From contig CALCHI010000257.1 in assembly GCA_937901285.1 (NCBI GenBank), positions 1 through 41,489 of the forward strand: DNA of 41,489 bases, read 5' to 3'. Source of the DNA: UBA8437 sp003445035 (GTDB taxonomy: Bacteria; Planctomycetota; Planctomycetia; Planctomycetales; Planctomycetaceae). Under the pieces are notes generated by a model. The model was not told the origin of the DNA. It did no database searches and was given only the letters and a program-made list of their open reading frames with translations. How positions within the stretch are numbered: the first letter of the stretch is position 1; each line of letters starts with the position of its first letter. Both the position numbers and the translations under genes were made by a program. Shown in pieces: positions 40,059 to 41,489 of this stretch.

Positions 40059-41489
40059 CTACTTGGCAGCCGAATTGGCTTGCTTGAGCTGCCGGATGTA
40101 ATCGAGGGTGATCTGCAGGACCTCGTTGCTGTAGTGGTCATCGCGGAAGACCGGCGGCGTCTTGGAGGTCTTGTCGTCGGCCTTGTCCTTCTCGTCGGTT
40201 TTCTTGTCGCTCTGCTTGTTCGCCTCGATCTCTTTCCGCAACACGGCTTCATTGAGTGAGATGGTCTTGCGCTGTTTGCGTTCGAGGAACTTCTTGATGG
40301 CGTCCCGGTCCTTGGCGAATTCGGCGTTGTTGCCGATCCGTTTCCGGCTGGCGGCCTGCAGCGAGGTGACGATCTTGGGATTGATCTGCGACACGGCGTC
40401 GTAGTCAGCCGCGGGGATCTTGTCGAACGGAAGGTGGTTGTCGAGCGAGTTCTCTCCGACGTCCATGTGGTTGATGACCGAGGGCAGCGTGATGTCGGAA
40501 GGGATGCCACGCTCCTGGCTGCTCTCGCCGTTGACCCGGTAGAACTGCTGGATGGTGAGCTTGAGTGCACCGGGGGGTTTGCGGGCGAAGAAATTCAGGG
40601 GCGAGGAGGTGCGAACAGCCATCACGTTCTGGACGGTGCCCTTTCCGTGAGTCGTTTCGTCTCCGACGATCAGGCCGCGGTGGTAGTCCTTGATTGCTCC
40701 GGCGAAGATTTCCGAGGCCGACGCGGACATGCGGCTGGTCATCACCACCAGGGGGCCCTTCCAGGCGATGCCGGGGTCGGGGTCACGGTGAGGCGTGATG
40801 GTGCCGTCGAGTTCCTTGACCCGGACGACCGGGCCCTCGTTGATGAACAGTCCCGAGATCTCGACCGAGTCCTTGAGTGCTCCACCGCCGTTGGTTCTGA
40901 GGTCGAGGATCACGGCGTCGACCTTGCCGTCCTTGTTGAAGGCGTCGAGCGCCTTGCGGACGTCTCGGGCGGCGCTGCGAAAATCGGCGACACCACGGCG
41001 TTCGGCGTCAAAGTCGCGATAGAACGACGGCATGTTGATCACGCCGATCCGTCCGCTGGATCCCTTGATCCGCTTGCCGGAATCGATGATCACCGAGGTG
41101 ACCGCCGACTGCTTCAACTCGATCACCTGTCGGGTCAGTTCGTAGATCGCCGTTTCGCCCGTCTTGGCCGTCTTGACCCGCAACCGGACCTTGGTGTCTT
41201 TCTTTCCACGGATCAGCCGGACGACACGGCTGAGTTTCATTTCCACGATGTCGACGATGTCGCCCTTCTCCTGGCCGACACCGATAATCTTGTCACCCAA
41301 TTGCAGCCGGTCGTCTTTGTCGGCGGCGCCACCGGGAACGATCTGCCGCACGACGGTGAATCCGTCTTCACTGCTCAGGGCGGCTCCGATCCCCTGCAGG
41401 CGAAGTCGCATGCTGATGTCGAAGTCTTCACGGGTCTGCGGCGACATGTAGCTGGAGTGCGGGTCGAAGCTGTGAGTCATCGACGAGAG
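40059..41489 (-). CDS. carboxy-terminal processing protease Prc/Tsp (N-terminal part outside the window)
   Basis: The visible ~476 residues run from the window edge to the C-terminus of an S41A (Prc/Tsp) protease, a periplasmic enzyme that degrades proteins from exposed C-termini. The edge falls in the segment before SFDPHSSYMSP, which matches the region ahead of the PDZ domain in E. coli Prc; the signal peptide and N-terminal helices are missing. The PDZ domain covers GIGAALSSEDGFTVVRQIVPGG..GDKIIGVGQ (broken here). The catalytic Ser/Lys dyad lies in SASASEIFAGAIKDYHRG and ETTHGKGTVQNV. The C-terminus is lysine-rich. The reading frame continues open through 41489. The gene precedes the ABC ATPase by 30 bases. 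Confidence 0.93.
   Translation of the reverse strand, partial: LSSMTHSFDPHSSYMSPQTREDFDISMRLRLQGIGAALSSEDGFTVVRQIVPGGAADKDDRLQLGDKIIGVGQEKGDIVDIVEMKLSRVVRLIRGKKDTKVRLRVKTAKTGETAIYELTRQVIELKQSAVTSVIIDSGKRIKGSSGRIGVINMPSFYRDFDAERRGVADFRSAARDVRKALDAFNKDGKVDAVILDLRTNGGGALKDSVEISGLFINEGPVVRVKELDGTITPHRDPDPGIAWKGPLVVMTSRMSASASEIFAGAIKDYHRGLIVGDETTHGKGTVQNVMAVRTSSPLNFFARKPPGALKLTIQQFYRVNGESSQERGIPSDITLPSVINHMDVGENSLDNHLPFDKIPAADYDAVSQINPKIVTSLQAASRKRIGNNAEFAKDRDAIKKFLERKQRKTISLNEAVLRKEIEANKQSDKKTDEKDKADDKTSKTPPVFRDDHYSNEVLQITLDYIRQLKQANSAAK

Overview
This is a gene-dense, high-GC bacterial chromosome segment that most resembles a planctomycete (Planctomycetota). That assignment is inferred from gene content, not from a marker tree. 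Supporting content: a type I sulfatase, a Tat-exported SMP-30/gluconolactonase-like protein, a DUF1573 protein beside a tetraheme cytochrome fused to a UshA-like domain, a response regulator with an excisionase/MerR-like HTH in front of its receiver domain, and a lysine-rich repeat tail (the end of a histone H1-like protein or a topoisomerase tail). I found 32 protein genes, two of them cut by the window edges. I saw no rRNA, tRNA, CRISPR array, insertion sequence or prophage. No gap between genes exceeds 300 bases; the longest is the leader of the response regulator (6941-7206).

Layout. 1-4366 (+): end of the lysine-rich protein, a secreted TPR protein, yebC and ruvB (overlapping TGATG). 4461-4979 (-): thiol peroxidase, convergent with ruvB across a gap holding three inverted repeats. 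5108-11433 (+): mnmG; a two-component pair (HTH-receiver regulator plus a minimal histidine kinase); an NhaC-type antiporter; a DapA/NanA-family aldolase. 11446-16849 (-): recA, an exported trypsin-like/PDZ protease and alaS. 17020-20734 (-): DUF1573 protein, UshA-like/tetraheme cytochrome, DUF971 protein and CYTH protein in a tight operon. 20909-28804 (-): aldehyde dehydrogenase-like protein, SDR, sulfatase, WecA/TagO-like phosphoglycosyltransferase and Wzy/WaaL-like polymerase or ligase with a TPR-like tail. 28946-30694 (-): proS. 30911-35215 (+): YhaM-like exonuclease, RNase R and gcvT. 35227-36285 (-): SMP-30-like protein. 36444-36728 (+): a 94-residue orphan. 36720-41489 (-): MFS transporter, ABC-2 permease, ABC ATPase and the C-terminal part of a Prc/Tsp protease.

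How the genes fit together. Much is housekeeping: translation (alaS, proS, mnmG), recombination (recA, ruvB), RNA decay (yhaM, rnr) and C1 metabolism (gcvT). The less ordinary parts are the HTH-receiver/kinase pair with a structured leader, the cytochrome/DUF971/CYTH operon in which the phosphoesterase-like domain has lost its metal-binding motifs, and the sulfatase/surface-polysaccharide cluster. Several promoters can be read by eye. They share an extended -35 (TTGAC- or TTGAA-like) and a TAGAAT/TACAAT-like -10, and in several cases they decide between alternative start codons.
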